Positions 36,292-46,700 of a stretch of DNA of 64,000 bases are shown piece after piece. The notes below the pieces were generated by a model. That model was given only the letters and a program-made list of their open reading frames with translations. It had not been told where the DNA came from and ran no database searches. Made by a program: the position numbers and the translations under genes. How positions within the stretch are numbered: the stretch's first letter is position 1; each line of letters opens with the position of its first letter. The stretch spans positions 248,001-312,000 of the forward strand of contig NC_064005.1 of assembly GCF_932276165.1 (NCBI RefSeq), written 5' to 3'. Origin of the DNA: Plutella xylostella (taxonomy: Eukaryota; Arthropoda; Insecta; Lepidoptera; Plutellidae).

Positions 36292-37061
36292 GCAGAATAG
36301 TAGATTTGCCAGCAAATATATTGACTCTAGGTCGCATATTGCGATTTCTTTTTACTTAATTCATATTTTGTCAGCATTGCAGTAGTTACATTTTAATAGG
36401 TTCAGTTATTAAAATATTATAATTTGTTAACAATTTAATATATGAGTTTACAAATTTAATGAAAAAATGTTCAAAGGGGCGGAGCCAAATTGGCGCGCGA
36501 CGAAAATTAACCAAATTCATGCTGGTTCAGCAAATGGCAAGTGGATCTACCGCACAATGACTAGATGCAAGGGAAATGCAACTGCCCTGCATTTTACAAA
36601 AATTATATGTGCAAACATATAATGGGGCTAGCCATACGCTTAAAGCTCGCGAACCCCCCACCAGAAGCAAAGAATGTGCCTATCGGCCAAAAAAGGAAGA
36701 GAGGGCGCCCTTCCAAATCAAGACCAGCGCTGGTAATACAATGATTTTGATAAGAGAAAGATTATGTTTTAATTAGAAGATGATTGCTTTTTATGAGAAG
36801 AAGTTTAAGGTTTAAGTTTTAATTAGAAGAAGGTTATTTTTGTTGTTTTTAATAAATAATATTGATTATTTAAACTGTTTTTTTTTGTTTCATTTAAAGA
36901 TTAAACATACCATCGAGTTATGAGGACATACCTATTAAAATATATACATAAATGTTAATTTGCCACTTGATCATAAATCCCGGCGATTTTAAGTGATAAA
37001 TTGTTGAATTGATTTAAAATTGTTTGGGGGCAAAAATTTGCTGGCAAATCTACTATTTTGC
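36292..37061 (+). mobile_element. MULE-like DNA transposon remnant
   Basis: Terminal inverted repeats include a perfect pair tagatttgccagcaaat at 36301-36317 and its complement at 37036-37052. The similarity extends outward by about 9 bp with one mismatch. Between them lies a transposase C-terminus with a SWIM zinc finger. Most of the transposase is gone, so it is a deletion derivative. Confidence 0.6.
36565..36744 (+). pseudogene. MULE-type transposase C-terminus with SWIM zinc finger
   Basis: This frame, opened by a stop just before 36565, reads the SWIM signature C-x-C-x(n)-C-x-H (CNCPAFYKNYMCKH), then IMGLAIRLKLANPP and an AT-hook-like end KRKRGRPSKSRPA before TGA at 36742. SWIM fingers and Arg/Gly/Pro tails of this kind are known at the C-termini of Mutator-like transposases and related SWIM proteins. 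Upstream sequence in the same direction resembles transposase but is broken by a stop and frame changes. No catalytic DDE part is seen. Confidence 0.6.
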
Positions 37062-37748
37062 CTTCAAACCTATTATTTAGCAAATTCAAAACTGATTTAA
37101 TTGGCGATCGTTTAAATGACACCCATAAGTAACTAGGTACTACTGTAGGTCAAATTAGGTATTGATCAGTGTCACGGAACTTTAAGCATTTTTTCTCGTT
37201 TTTTTCGTATATTTTTCTCGGTACTCGGTTAAAGATTTTAATATGGTAGGTAGTAAAACCTTATAAATTACCAAGTTTTCTAAAATGACATAATTAATAC
37301 TGCTACTTCCCGCTAGGTGGCATTACTAAGAATATTTGTAAACCCTTTATATTAGTTTTAATTTGCTGTGCCCGACAGGGTCCATAAAGTTCTTAATTTA
37401 ATGTATTTATCACCTGTAAATTTACTTATGGATGCAATAAAAGATTGATTATTGAGTATTGAAAAACCCTATTGAAGGCGTTTTGAAGTTATCATAAATG
37501 CCTTATTTGGTGCTACATTCAATTTGGATGCATGTGATTGCTTTAACAATTAATAATATGTACAAATGTATAATAAAAAAGTTTTTTTTACAATAACTCA
37601 ATCAAATCTCAAATTATACATAAATAAAATTTTTTTTAAATGTTTAAATAATTGTAGTTTTTGCTTTTGAACAGACCTATCAGCATCCACTTGTGTTGTG
37701 TCAAATCGAAATGTCACATTGACAATTCGTGAAATGTGACGGCGAGTC

Positions 37749-37938
37749 TCAGTCAGGCTGTGGTGGATGTGTTAAAGATTCGTGTTAGAACTTTTGTATT
37801 TTACTTGTTGATTACAGTGTATAGTTTTGATGATATATAAGTGAAGTGCTGTGATACGAAGCTGGTGTGGATTATGACTAGCTGGTAGTGACTGCTGAGA
37901 CTCAGCGCCGGTTCCCGCCTCGCAACCTAATCATCAGG
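37749..37938 (+). promoter_or_regulatory. Possible transcription start and non-coding first exon of an unidentified gene
   Basis: An initiator-like TCAGTC at about 37749 is followed by 190 bp ending in a good donor (atcatcag|gtaacg). The segment near its end is GC-richer (ctcagcgccggttcccgcc). Together with the short frame at 38118 it suggests the 5' end of a + strand gene whose other exons are elsewhere. Confidence 0.3.
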
Positions 37939-38117
37939 TAACGGTATATTATTTTTTGACTACGTCGATATTTTCGTAGGATGATCTTCACTTGAACTTA
38001 GCAATCGAGCACATTAAATTTTCTTATTTACGCCTAAACGCTTGGTCTTAATCTGTAGTTTATAGCTAAAACGTTACAAAGTTAGTTGTTGTGATAGTTT
38101 GTTTGGTGTGATTGTGT

Positions 38118-38215
38118 CAATGTGCGACCAGTCGCTCGGGCAAGGCGGATCTCCCGTCGGGGGCTATCTGGAGCACGCCGCGGTTATCTACTCCAAACAT
38201 CGTTGTTGTAAATTA
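38118..38215 (+). CDS. Possible first coding exon, product unknown
   Basis: An ATG in fair context (gtcaATGTGC) opens MCDQSLGQGGSPVGGYLEHA and continues AVIYSKHR. Codon-like GC content contrasts with the AT-rich flanks. It is followed by a possible donor (gttgtt|gtaaat). I do not recognise the sequence. The remaining exons would have to skip across the - strand esterase cluster, making those genes intron residents, or lie elsewhere. An alternative is a short untranslated or spurious frame. Confidence 0.3.
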
Positions 38216-38382
38216 TTGTTTGTAGTAAACAAAACAAGTGAGAAACTTTCATATAAGAATCAATCTGATGGTCAAATTAAGTTACATCTAAGTATTTGTA
38301 GCATAAAAACATTAAAAATGAACTATTCTATTATCTTGTTCATACTTTAGTATGGATAAAGTAAGTTTCATAAATTATGTGC

Positions 38383-38388
38383 TTTATT
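38383..38388 (-). terminator. AATAAA poly(A) signal for esterase B
   Basis: AATAAA on the - strand about 310 bp after the stop codon. No nearer canonical hexamer was noticed. Confidence 0.4.
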
Positions 38389-38695
38389 CATTTATAATTT
38401 CAAATTGTTCTGCCACTCCTTCGGACAAACTTTCTCTTGGTGCCATTGTACTTTTAATAGATCAAAGCTATTAGCTATTGGAATTTCCAAGTGCTTAGAT
38501 ATTATTATGTTGATACATAAACTCTTGCATGTTTTTGCAGTTATAATTCAGTAACTTTTTCCTAAACTTCATCTTATCCATTGGAATCCTGTGTCAAAAC
38601 TATACCTAGAAACTTTCATATTCATAATACTATAAAAACTTAAAAAAATAAGGGTTAGTCTTTTCATATACAAACAACTTTGCTTTTGCAAACAA

Positions 38696-38927
38696 CTATG
38701 TTTTTCCTGCATCATCAGCAAGTGAGATGTGTTTCTTGTAAAAGACCCTGTAGATTTTTTCCCAAAACTCGAGCTTGGCATACGGAGTTTGCAGTGAGAG
38801 CTTCATGTTGGCATCAACCACCAGGGACTGGGTGGCGGCGATCACCTTCGAGCCATCAATGTCCATGGACACTTGCACAGGCTGCCATATTAGTGGCACT
38901 GTTGACGATAGAAGAGGTGTTGGGTCC
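38696..38927 (-). CDS. Esterase B exon 4
   Basis: C-terminal DPTPLLSSTVPLIWQPV to EFWEKIYRVFYKK and a soluble end. The acceptor ttttaacag comes after a pyrimidine tract. Confidence 0.85.
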
Positions 38928-41900
38928 CTGTTAAAAGAAAAATATTAGTTATTTATTAAACTATTAAACAAAATTTTAGTATAGTACTTATTTATAGAAA
39001 ATGTCCCCGTAGGGCAAAATTTATTTAGCTATAGGCTATAGTAGTATGATAGCTGTTAATGAAGTTTATTTATCAGTTTTCTAACATCTAGTTTAATGCA
39101 TTACAGTGAGAGGTGATTAGTAATTACCCAAATTTTATAAAGTTTATCCATAAATAGACAAGTTGGTTTGCCACAGTTTCATCATTAACATTAGGAAGAT
39201 TTTCTCTTGAAAAAACATAATTCATGATGTCTCCATGGCTGGCTCCCGGTAGCGGCTCACTCTTGTGGTTGCTCAGGTTGCCCTCGTAGCTGAACTGCAT
39301 GAGGTACACAAGGTGCGAGCTGCGGGCTGCGTGCAGCAGTGCTGACTTCACTAGAGGGTACACTATGTATGTGTCACTGTACAAGTTAACATACTGCTGC
39401 ACATATCTCGAGTCAGGCTTCTTTGTAAAATATACCTGAATTGCAGTCTCTAGTACTTTGTACAAAGTGTCTTCATTCTCTATCTCCAAGTTGCCGGGAA
39501 GCAGCTCATTAACGTAGGGGTCTGGTTTCTCAAACCACTCCTGAGGCACCTCGTGGACCAGCGACAGCACCTCCTGGTTGGTGTGGAGGAACAGCACAGG
39601 AACATCTACTATGGGACTGCTCAGCAAGGCTTCTCTAGGATCATTTTCAATTAAGCTGTACAAGTATAGGGAGTCCTCTATGCAGGGTCGGAAACTCTTG
39701 GAATAATTCAAGAGCTCCCTGTACGGAATGGACTGGTAGAACTCTACTAATTCCGTCATGCTCTTCCCGCCTTCGAAGCCCAACGATGCGGCCACCTCCA
39801 CTGCTGTAGCTACGGGGTTGTAGACCAGCGAGAGGGGTGAGAGCGCGGACCCTGACTCCAGGATGGCCTTGTGGTAGAGAGCGGCGGTGGCGGGCGCCAG
39901 CAGCAGCAGCTGCGCGGCGGCGGCGCCGGCCCCCGTGCCGTGCAGCGTGACGTCATCCGGGTTGCCGCGGAACAGCAGGATGTTCCTCTGCAGCCAGTAC
40001 AGCGCCGCCACCTGGTCCTTGAGCCCCGCGTTGCCCGCCCCCGCGCCCGCGCCCGCCCCCGCCGCGCCCACGCACAGGAAGCCCAGCGCGCCCAGTCGGT
40101 AGTTGAGCGTCACCACCACCACGCCCTGCCGCAGCAGCCGCGCCGGCGCCTCCAGCGAGCCCCATCTGACCAATGTGGTACATGTTTAATTGTAGAAAAG
40201 CAAACATCGATGATGTCATGACTACTCACTCGCAAGATTCAATATTATTAAACATGTTTATCTATTTTAAGAACTGTGTTAAAGATCATGAGAATGATTG
40301 ACAATATCTGAGTTCATAAATAGATTTTCCTCCAAATTATTTATTTATTTATTAATTATGCGGTACGAAGGCATTTGTTGTTTTCTTAAGCACCGAAACG
40401 ACTCTATTTCATTAAATAGCATTCTACTAGTCTGAAAGGGCTGTACCAAACCGCTCACCCGCTAGTGAAGCCCCCGTCGTGGAGATGCACCACGACGGGC
40501 AGCGTGCCCTCGAGGTCCGGGGCGAAGATGTTGAGCACGAGGCAGTTCTCGTCGACCCGCGGCGCCGACCGGTCGCGCGACTGGTCGGGCGACACGTCCT
40601 GCGGGCACGCCACGCGGTGAGTCGCCTCGAAGATGCCGTCCCATGAGGGAGGCGGCTGCGGCGACTGAAGATTAGGTATAGGTTAAGAAAGAAGTCGATT
40701 CTGTTGGGTGAGCAGCCTACCTACGTTGTCCCAAAATATTCGTATCGTTAGTAGGCAAATAGTTTTGATCGATTGCGTTATAGTTATTTATATACTTTAC
40801 TATGGATACATATAAAGGGGAAGTTAGAAAAACATGCATCACTTTCCATTTATCAATTTTCTAATAATAAAGGAAAAGTGGGACACAGGTAATGTGGAGA
40901 GGATGCGACAATATCCCGGATTTCCTTTCATTCTGCAGTTGCGAGCGGAAGCCGCTGAAGTGTCGCGGTGAGAGCCGGCGCAGGAAGCCCCCGGTATATC
41001 CTCCATCGTTACTGAACAAGTTCCAGGAAATCATTTCAAAGGTCACGATCATACACAAGGCCTCGCACGTCACGGGGCAGGCGGCGTGTTAAACAAAACA
41101 AACACCGCATAGTGTGCCGTGTGCGACCTATAAACAACGCAGTGATAGAAATACGCGATAAAATCAGAATGACAGCAGATTGCCATCGAATGCGCCCATG
41201 AGATTATGTTTCTATCGCTGGCATGGCAAGACAAGGCAGTGAATAGAAATGGCCTCGATTGTTGGTATGCCCTAAGGCAAATAATATTAGTTTTAACCGT
41301 ATTAATTTCGACAAAGACCACGACTACGACTATTTAGTTTTTTCTATTACGTTTTCTATTAACGTTACTCCTAGCATTCCTATTATGCTTTGTCCACACG
41401 TTCCTTTCCAATTAGTGGTGAAGCTCGATAAAGATCAGACGAGCGCCGCGCGGCGGGTGGCGGCGGCGGGCGGCGGCCTTGGGCGCCACATGGGACGCCC
41501 GGAGCCGCCCAAACTACATTACATGATTATAACTTGTCCGCTACACAAAGTTACCGAGCCACCCTGTTAATCGAGTTAAGTACGCCGTTAACATGGAAAG
41601 TGAGGGCTGGTTCGTACTATAAAATGTTAATCACTTACTGGTGAAGCAGATTGAAAATGAAAGCATCACAGGGCACGATGTCATGATCCAATATACGATA
41701 ATTCGATTTTGCTACACATAGCACAGTCTATGGCGCCTCGTTGAATGTAGATTCCTGCACGCACCTTGAATCGGTCCTCTCCTGTGGGCGGCGCCGCGTA
41801 GGGGATCCCGAGGTACTGGTAGTGCGGCGGGTCCGGGTGCCGGTACCCGCGCACCAGCCCCTGCGTGGTGCTGACGTCACGGGACCGCCTGCGCACCCCC

Positions 41901-41986
41901 GCCCCGCGCGCCGCCCCCGCCAGCGCTACACCCGTCACCAGCACGCACAAGGCAAGGATCATGCCCTGCGACGTACGGGGCTCCAT
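38696..41986 (-). CDS. Carboxylesterase-family protein B, 565 aa, catalytic serine replaced by glycine
   Basis: Four exons join in frame on the - strand: 41986-41765, 40664-40459, 40165-39128 and 38927-38696 (1698 nt with stop), all with GT/AG sites. The protein is a secreted alpha/beta-hydrolase of the carboxylesterase/cholinesterase type. It starts with a signal peptide (ILALCVLVTGVALAGA), then YLGIPYAAPPTGEDRFK, DENCLVLNIF and the oxyanion-loop HDGGF. The nucleophile elbow reads HGTGAGAAAA instead of GESAG, so the serine is glycine. The acid region (TNQEVLSL) and histidine (GASHGD) are kept. Hydrolysis is therefore not expected. The last exon begins with the DPTP motif and has no membrane anchor. 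The start ATG at 41986 precedes the signal peptide directly; an upstream in-frame ATG at 42118 would bury it. A poly(A) signal lies at 38383-38388. It follows gene A by about 390 bp, in tandem. Confidence 0.88.
39128..40165 (-). CDS. Esterase B exon 3 (hydrolase core)
   Basis: Contains VVTLNYRLGALGFL, an Ala/Gly repeat (AGAGAGAGNAGLKDQ), the altered nucleophile loop GTGAG, AILESGSALS and GASHGDIMNYVF. Ends INFIKFG at GG|GTAATT. The Ala/Gly run comes from a (cgcccg)n tract. Confidence 0.92.
40459..40664 (-). CDS. Esterase B exon 2
   Basis: Frame SPQPPPSWDGIFEATHRVAC... through DENCLVLN to VVVHLHDGGFTSG. Acceptor aatcttcag, donor GG|GTGAGC (phase 2). Open frames listed in other phases here are spurious. 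Confidence 0.85.
41765..41986 (-). CDS. Esterase B exon 1
   Basis: Signal peptide and the first beta-strands, ending GEDRFK at AAG|GTGCGT (phase 0). 222 nt. Confidence 0.8.
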
Positions 41987-42202
41987 GTGACTAATCGCCG
42001 GCGCAACAGCGTCGGCAGTCAATATCCGTGTTGTGCAAACATTCCGGATTTTCATAACATGAGCGTGTCGGCTAACTATGTCAACAACACACGGATTGTG
42101 TTGGTTAGTCTGTCTCATCTGCCATTGACTTTAGTTCAGAACAAGTCAATCAAACAACCAAACATATATGTAGGAAAATATACAGTGCAGTGATAAATAG
42201 TA

Positions 42203-42208
42203 TTTATT
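42203..42208 (-). terminator. AATAAA poly(A) signal for esterase A
   Basis: AATAAA on the - strand 170 bp after the stop and 217 bp before the esterase B start codon. It separates the two transcription units. Confidence 0.5.
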
Positions 42209-42377
42209 CAGAGATAAAACAAATACAATACAGCATTTACAATTTCATTATAATCCATAGCCTGTTGTTACCAAATTAGCATTGAAAGTAAGTGAATCTA
42301 TGCTAATGATCCAATCATTAAATTAGCGCGTCAGGGCGACGTCACAGCGTGACCGTTACGAACAGGAAAACGAGAAA

Positions 42378-42642
42378 TTACTTGTCGCGGAAACAATAGA
42401 AGTAGTTTGTTGAAAGATGTAGCAGGACGAACACGGCTGCGAGCAACAGACGCTGGTCGCCGCTGAGGCCCAGCGCGCGGTTCCTCTCGATGAAGTGCTG
42501 GCTGTAGAGGCGCGTCCACAGCGCCAGGCGGTCCTCGTGGATGCCGGTCTGGTTGCTGACCGTGTCGCCGATCGACAGGAACGGCTCCCTGGCGCTGTCC
42601 GCCGTCATCACGTGCCACGCGGTCGACTCCAGCGTTGGCGTT
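42378..42642 (-). CDS. Esterase A exon 3
   Basis: Begins TPTLESTAWHVM, which corresponds to the G-x-PTP motif of the family, and ends in the hydrophobic tail. The stop is at 42378-42380. The acceptor is atatgtttag. Confidence 0.88.
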
Positions 42643-44448
42643 CTAAACATATAAAAAACAATGTATAAAATCCATAAACGACTCACAAAACACACAATGA
42701 GATATGATGGTGCACAGCTTACCCGGTATTCATGAATGAAACCCATAGTTCCGTCATCTCCGTGACCACTTGCTCATCCTTGGAGCCAGCCTCTGGCAGC
42801 GCGCCGCCGCGACTGAACAAGTAGCTGGCCACGTCGCCGCGCACGGCGCCCGCCGAGTCCGCGTACTCTTGACTCAGCTTGCCAAGAAATAGAAACTCGT
42901 AAAAGTACACCTTCGCCCCGGCCTGGACCAGAGACCTGGCCGTCCTGAGTGAGGGCCCAAGATACAGTATGTCAGTGAAGTATAAAGAAAGTTTACTGGT
43001 GTCTTCTAGTGATATGGTTTCGGTATTGAAGTAAAGCTCCTTAACATTCGCTGCAGCCTCATCTCTGTCAGTTTTGGAATCAAACCAAAGGTCATCGGGA
43101 AGTAACTTTGAGTTGTTTTCATTAATTTCTGTAATTGTTTCTTCTGTTACCGCTTCAGCATCGTAATAACCCGCCATTTTAGTTGCGCCCATCACGAAGC
43201 TCGTGTTGTATTTGTGATCCTGCAGCATCTGCCACGGCGTCGTGTTCATGAATGAGCCAGCATGTGCGTGCTCCACGCACGGTCTGAACTGGATATCCTT
43301 GGAATATAAAATTAAATCGCTCAATGAATTTTCTAGAATTACAGTCAATGGGTCTGGAATAGTAGTATCTTTTGGATTTTTGGTTGCTAACACTCCAGCT
43401 AGCTTTTTAACAGTTGACATAGGATCTCTATCTAAAGCTACATTAGATAGTACAGCTCCGCTCTCAGTTATTGCTTTGGCAACATATCGGGATGATAGCG
43501 GTGACAGTGCGAGATGCCCAACGAGCACCCCGGCCAGACCATCCCCGCTCACAACGATATTTTCAGGATCACCTCCGAATTTGTCAATATTCTCGTATGT
43601 CCATTTCAATGCTAGCGTAAGATCTTTTAATCCGGCATTTCCTGGTATGCTGTCATTTTTTCCGCACAGGAAACCTGGTGCTCCCAATCTGTAGTTGGGA
43701 AGAACCAGGATAACGCCTTTCGGTGCCAAGTGTCGGGGTCCGTATACATATGGATCTCCACTGCCCGACTGTAAGTCTTCACCGTGAATATAAAACAAGA
43801 CGCTCGCCTTAGCTCCAGCGTCTTCGCGGGCAGCTGTTGTGGCTTTCAAGAATATACTGAGGGTTAAACAGTTTAGGTCAGACATTATTTCGCTGTTATG
43901 CATTTGTGGACACATGGCTTCATGTTTGGTCTTGGCATGGGCAGTTTCCCATGCATCTGGCTCTGATGGTTCCTGCAAACAAATTTTACAATTATTTTAA
44001 ATTAGTTGTGAGTTTGAGAGGATTTCTTAGGGCAACTAAACAACACATGGATACACACCTGAAATATGTTTTCAATTTTCCCGTACGGTATGTCATAGTA
44101 TCCGGTGACGCTGGTGGCAGCATCAACAGTGCCGGTGACTGGACCATACCGTGTCTCGATGGTCAGCTCTGCTACCTCCGTTTCTGAACCTGCATCGCCA
44201 GCTCTTGCACTGATTGCTCCAATATCTCTTCTTGCCATAGTCACCGTATTTTCCACGGTTGTGTTATTCACAGTGTCGTTAGATAGTTCAGCGATTATTG
44301 TATTGGTTGTCACTGGATTTTCCTCCAAGTACTGGCTAGTAGTATGGTTTTCATTCAGAGTAGTTTGTTTGTCATCATGTCTCTCGGAGGGCGTGGTCTG
44401 CGCCGATGCCGCAGACAGTGCAGCTAGAAGCACTAAGCTGAACCACAT
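42378..44448 (-). CDS. Carboxylesterase-family protein A, 634 aa, catalytic triad lost, hydrophobic C-terminus
   Basis: Three coding exons on the - strand, 44448-44059, 43972-42723 and 42642-42378 (1905 nt with stop), join in frame with GT/AG sites. It opens with a signal peptide (MWFSLVLLAALSAASAQ), then a Thr/Asn-rich region with many N-x-S/T sites. The esterase domain follows: VLPNYRLGAPGFL, NAGLKDLTLALKW and AITESGAVLS. The oxyanion loop is HGED instead of HGGGF. The nucleophile loop is GDGLAG with no serine. The acid position reads TKMAGYY instead of an E. The histidine motif is GAVRGD, with Arg. Enzyme activity is very unlikely; binding or adhesion roles are known for inactive relatives (neurotactin, glutactin, neuroligins). 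The end RLLLAAVFVLLHLSTNYFYCF suggests a membrane or GPI anchor. A small 5' UTR exon (44570 to about 44598) with intron and acceptor at 44474 is likely. It precedes gene B in tandem. Confidence 0.9.
42723..43972 (-). CDS. Esterase A exon 2 (hydrolase core)
   Basis: Starts EPSEPDAWETA after tttgcag. It holds all the altered catalytic motifs and ends MNTG at GG|GTAAGC in phase 2. It lacks the intron that gene B has after its HDGGF motif. Confidence 0.93.
44059..44448 (-). CDS. Esterase A exon 1 (coding part)
   Basis: 130 codons, phase 0. Signal peptide, low-complexity Thr/Asn region with potential N-glycosylation sites, then TRYGPVTGTV and YYDIPYGK. The donor is TTTCAG|GTGTGT. Confidence 0.88.
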
Positions 44449-44569
44449 TTTTATTCAATATTTTTTATCATTCCTGAAATTAAAAAAAATAAAAACTATT
44501 AATTATCACTTCAGATTTAATAAATATGACAAATCACTGTCCGATCCAATAAAACAATACACGTAATAC

Positions 44570-44600
44570 CTGTTTTCAGACGGGAAGGCTATAACACTGA
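44570..44600 (-). promoter_or_regulatory. Esterase A start site and 5' UTR exon
   Basis: On the - strand an initiator-like TCAGTG (A at 44598) precedes a short segment ending ctgaaaacag|gtatta (44570). A matching acceptor aatttcag lies at 44474, 25 nt before the ATG. Confidence 0.4.
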
Positions 44601-44803
44601 CGCCTGTACTGTTGTACAAACCCATCGATAGGCAATCCCCTTCACGGGGACAGTCGGCCACAAAACTGTTTATTATTTATTCTATATAAATTAATTAATT
44701 ATCGAAAAACTAGTGTAGAGTTACTTTAAAAAAATAGACGTCAATATCAACGTTTTTGACTGAAAAATAAATATTTAATATTAATGGTCTTCCGGTTGAT
44801 TTG

Positions 44804-45190
44804 AGGCCTGGGTCTCCTGTTTTATGCTATATGCGGCGTCCGACTTTGGCGTAAACGTTTCGATCAACGTCTGGACGCAAGGAACAACGTCAGCGGTCAA
44901 TCATAAACAATACGCGAATGTCGACGTCCTATTCACAATAGTAGAAGTCAAACAGTGCTTGTGTGTGGTGCAGTGCATTTTGTAATGACGCCAAACTGAC
45001 GTTCACGCTCGAATGCTTCGAAATGACTAGAGACGCGGCGTAAGGCGTATGGACGCAGCCTACGGCGTCTACGCGCCAACATCAGCGTGTGAGGGAGACC
45101 GCATCTGTACATTTCTATAGTGAGCATCGTGACGCGGCATACGGCGTGACGCTGGACGCGACCTACGGCGTAAATAGGAGACCCAGGCCT
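44804..45190. mobile_element. MITE with 'aggcctgggtctcct' ends
   Basis: The left end aggcctgggtctcct (44804) is the exact reverse complement of the right end (45176-45190). The interior has repeated short inverted motifs (gacgc, cggcgt). About 387 bp, non-coding. It lies upstream of esterase A. Confidence 0.75.
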
Positions 45191-46205
45191 TAAACTTCGG
45201 GTACATCAATCAGTGAGGAAACCGCAGAGTAGTGTGTAATTTATATTACCCGATGTGTGCACATCTGCGCGGAGCCTGCACGAGCACTCTCCCTGATGTT
45301 ATTAATGGATAATGGAGATGCAATCATCGCGACCTCTTCCGCATCAGCATTATAATTCCTATTAGCGTTTCAGTGACAAACACTAGAGTTGGACTAGGAG
45401 ATTCTATTCTTGGAAAATCAAGATTCTTCTTCACCCTCACCTTCATATGCATCTTTCAAAGCACAAATTTTCAGATGCATTTGAAACATACCTAATATTT
45501 ATTTGCTGAAATCCTGATTTGTGATATTGAAAGCTCACGTGTGCGTGAGTGTACCTGCCGTTATCACGAGGGGCACACTCAGAGCTTCGTTATCGCGCTA
45601 TCGGCGCTACTCAGCCGGCCGTATCTGCGCCAGCTTTTATTTACCTATCTGCGAAGCTTTTTTGCACTACAGAGGTAGGTTTTAGGAATTTTACTTTTAT
45701 CTTACAATTTACATTACTGATGTTCTTGAAACTACTTCGGTACCACCACTAAGTTTCATAATCTATAGGAATAAATTTAACATCGTTTCAGGTTTTCAGA
45801 ATTACTTAATCACATCCAAGCATGTTATTGTCATTGATGTAATTTTTACTTACATATCTTAGTAATTAGCAAGTACATAAGGTACATGTAATGAAGAAAG
45901 TTCTTATCACAAAAACTAATAAACATACTTACTTATACTGTCAAATACCTTATGTATCTGTAAAATACCTATATCATGTGGTTGTCTTATTGCAGTGGAT
46001 CTTTTTCTTGATGTTCATTCTGTAAAATATGACACGTATTTATCGTGATATTCCTACTGATATCTCAATCACCATCACTAATGTAAAATCCTTTACAATA
46101 TGTTTTTGTTTTATTACAGGTAAGCAGTTCCAGACTTAAATTCACAATATAAGGAACTACATAGTAAGTACTTTACCACATACTTTATTCAAGTAAATAT
46201 TTAAT
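45191..46205. other. Intergenic between esterase genes C and A
   Basis: AT-rich, with a mixed block near 45240-45300 and 45560-45640. Probable 3' flank of gene C and upstream region of gene A. No coding exon is supported. Confidence 0.4.
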
Positions 46206-46386
46206 CTAAAACTCCAAGCTCTTTTGTCTCCGGAAGTAGTACTTGTCATATATATCCTCCCACATGGCCATGGCGCTGGAGTAGGGGAAGTCCGCCATGT
46301 GCAGGTCCAGGCCGATGTCGAGCACCCGGGGGCGGTCCGGGCGCAGCGGCTCCCACTTGCCCGCGTCTGCGGTGGGGGTAGGGTTT
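46206..46386 (-). CDS. Carboxylesterase-family gene C, last exon only
   Basis: The - strand frame begins after attccag with one base completing a Gly codon, then NPTPTADAGKWEPLRP, VLDIGLDLHM, and MWEDIYDKYYF before a TAG at 46206-46208. NPTP-x(n)-W and the following strand are the normal C-terminal segment of insect carboxylesterases. The phase-2 intron directly before this motif is at the same place as in genes A and B, so C is a third tandem paralogue. Its upstream exons must lie beyond 64 kb or be lost, because 46.4-64 kb is filled with retroelements. Whether its catalytic triad is intact cannot be seen. The end is soluble. Confidence 0.8.
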
Positions 46387-46603
46387 CTGGAATAAAAAAT
46401 AAAAAATAAAATCTTTATTTACCAACATACAGGGTTACATAATATAATTGAGCAACTAGCTCCTAGAGTAGTTAAAAAACTGTGTTCCAGAAACCAGTTT
46501 CTCCCATAGGGTACAGGCAGTTTATAAATATGGTGGCATTGGCGCAGTAAGTATCTTAACTAAATAAATTTATTATAATATTTAAAAACATGCATTAATC
46601 TAG

Positions 46604-46614
46604 GGTGTGTGTGT

Positions 46615-46653
<39 letters not shown>

Positions 46654-46681
46654 GTGTGTTTGTGTGTGTGTGAGTGTGTAT
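46604..46681. repeat. (GT)n microsatellite in the outer LINE 3' UTR
   Basis: About 35 GT units with scattered interruptions (gtat, gtttgt). An open frame of Cys/Val repeats across it is an artefact. Confidence 0.9.
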
Positions 46682-46700
46682 GTAAGTATTTTATTCATTT

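Noticed and set aside
39871..40221. Arg/Gly/Ala-rich frames opposite esterase B
   Set aside because: GC-rich shadow of exon 3; the esterase frame on the - strand accounts for the sequence.
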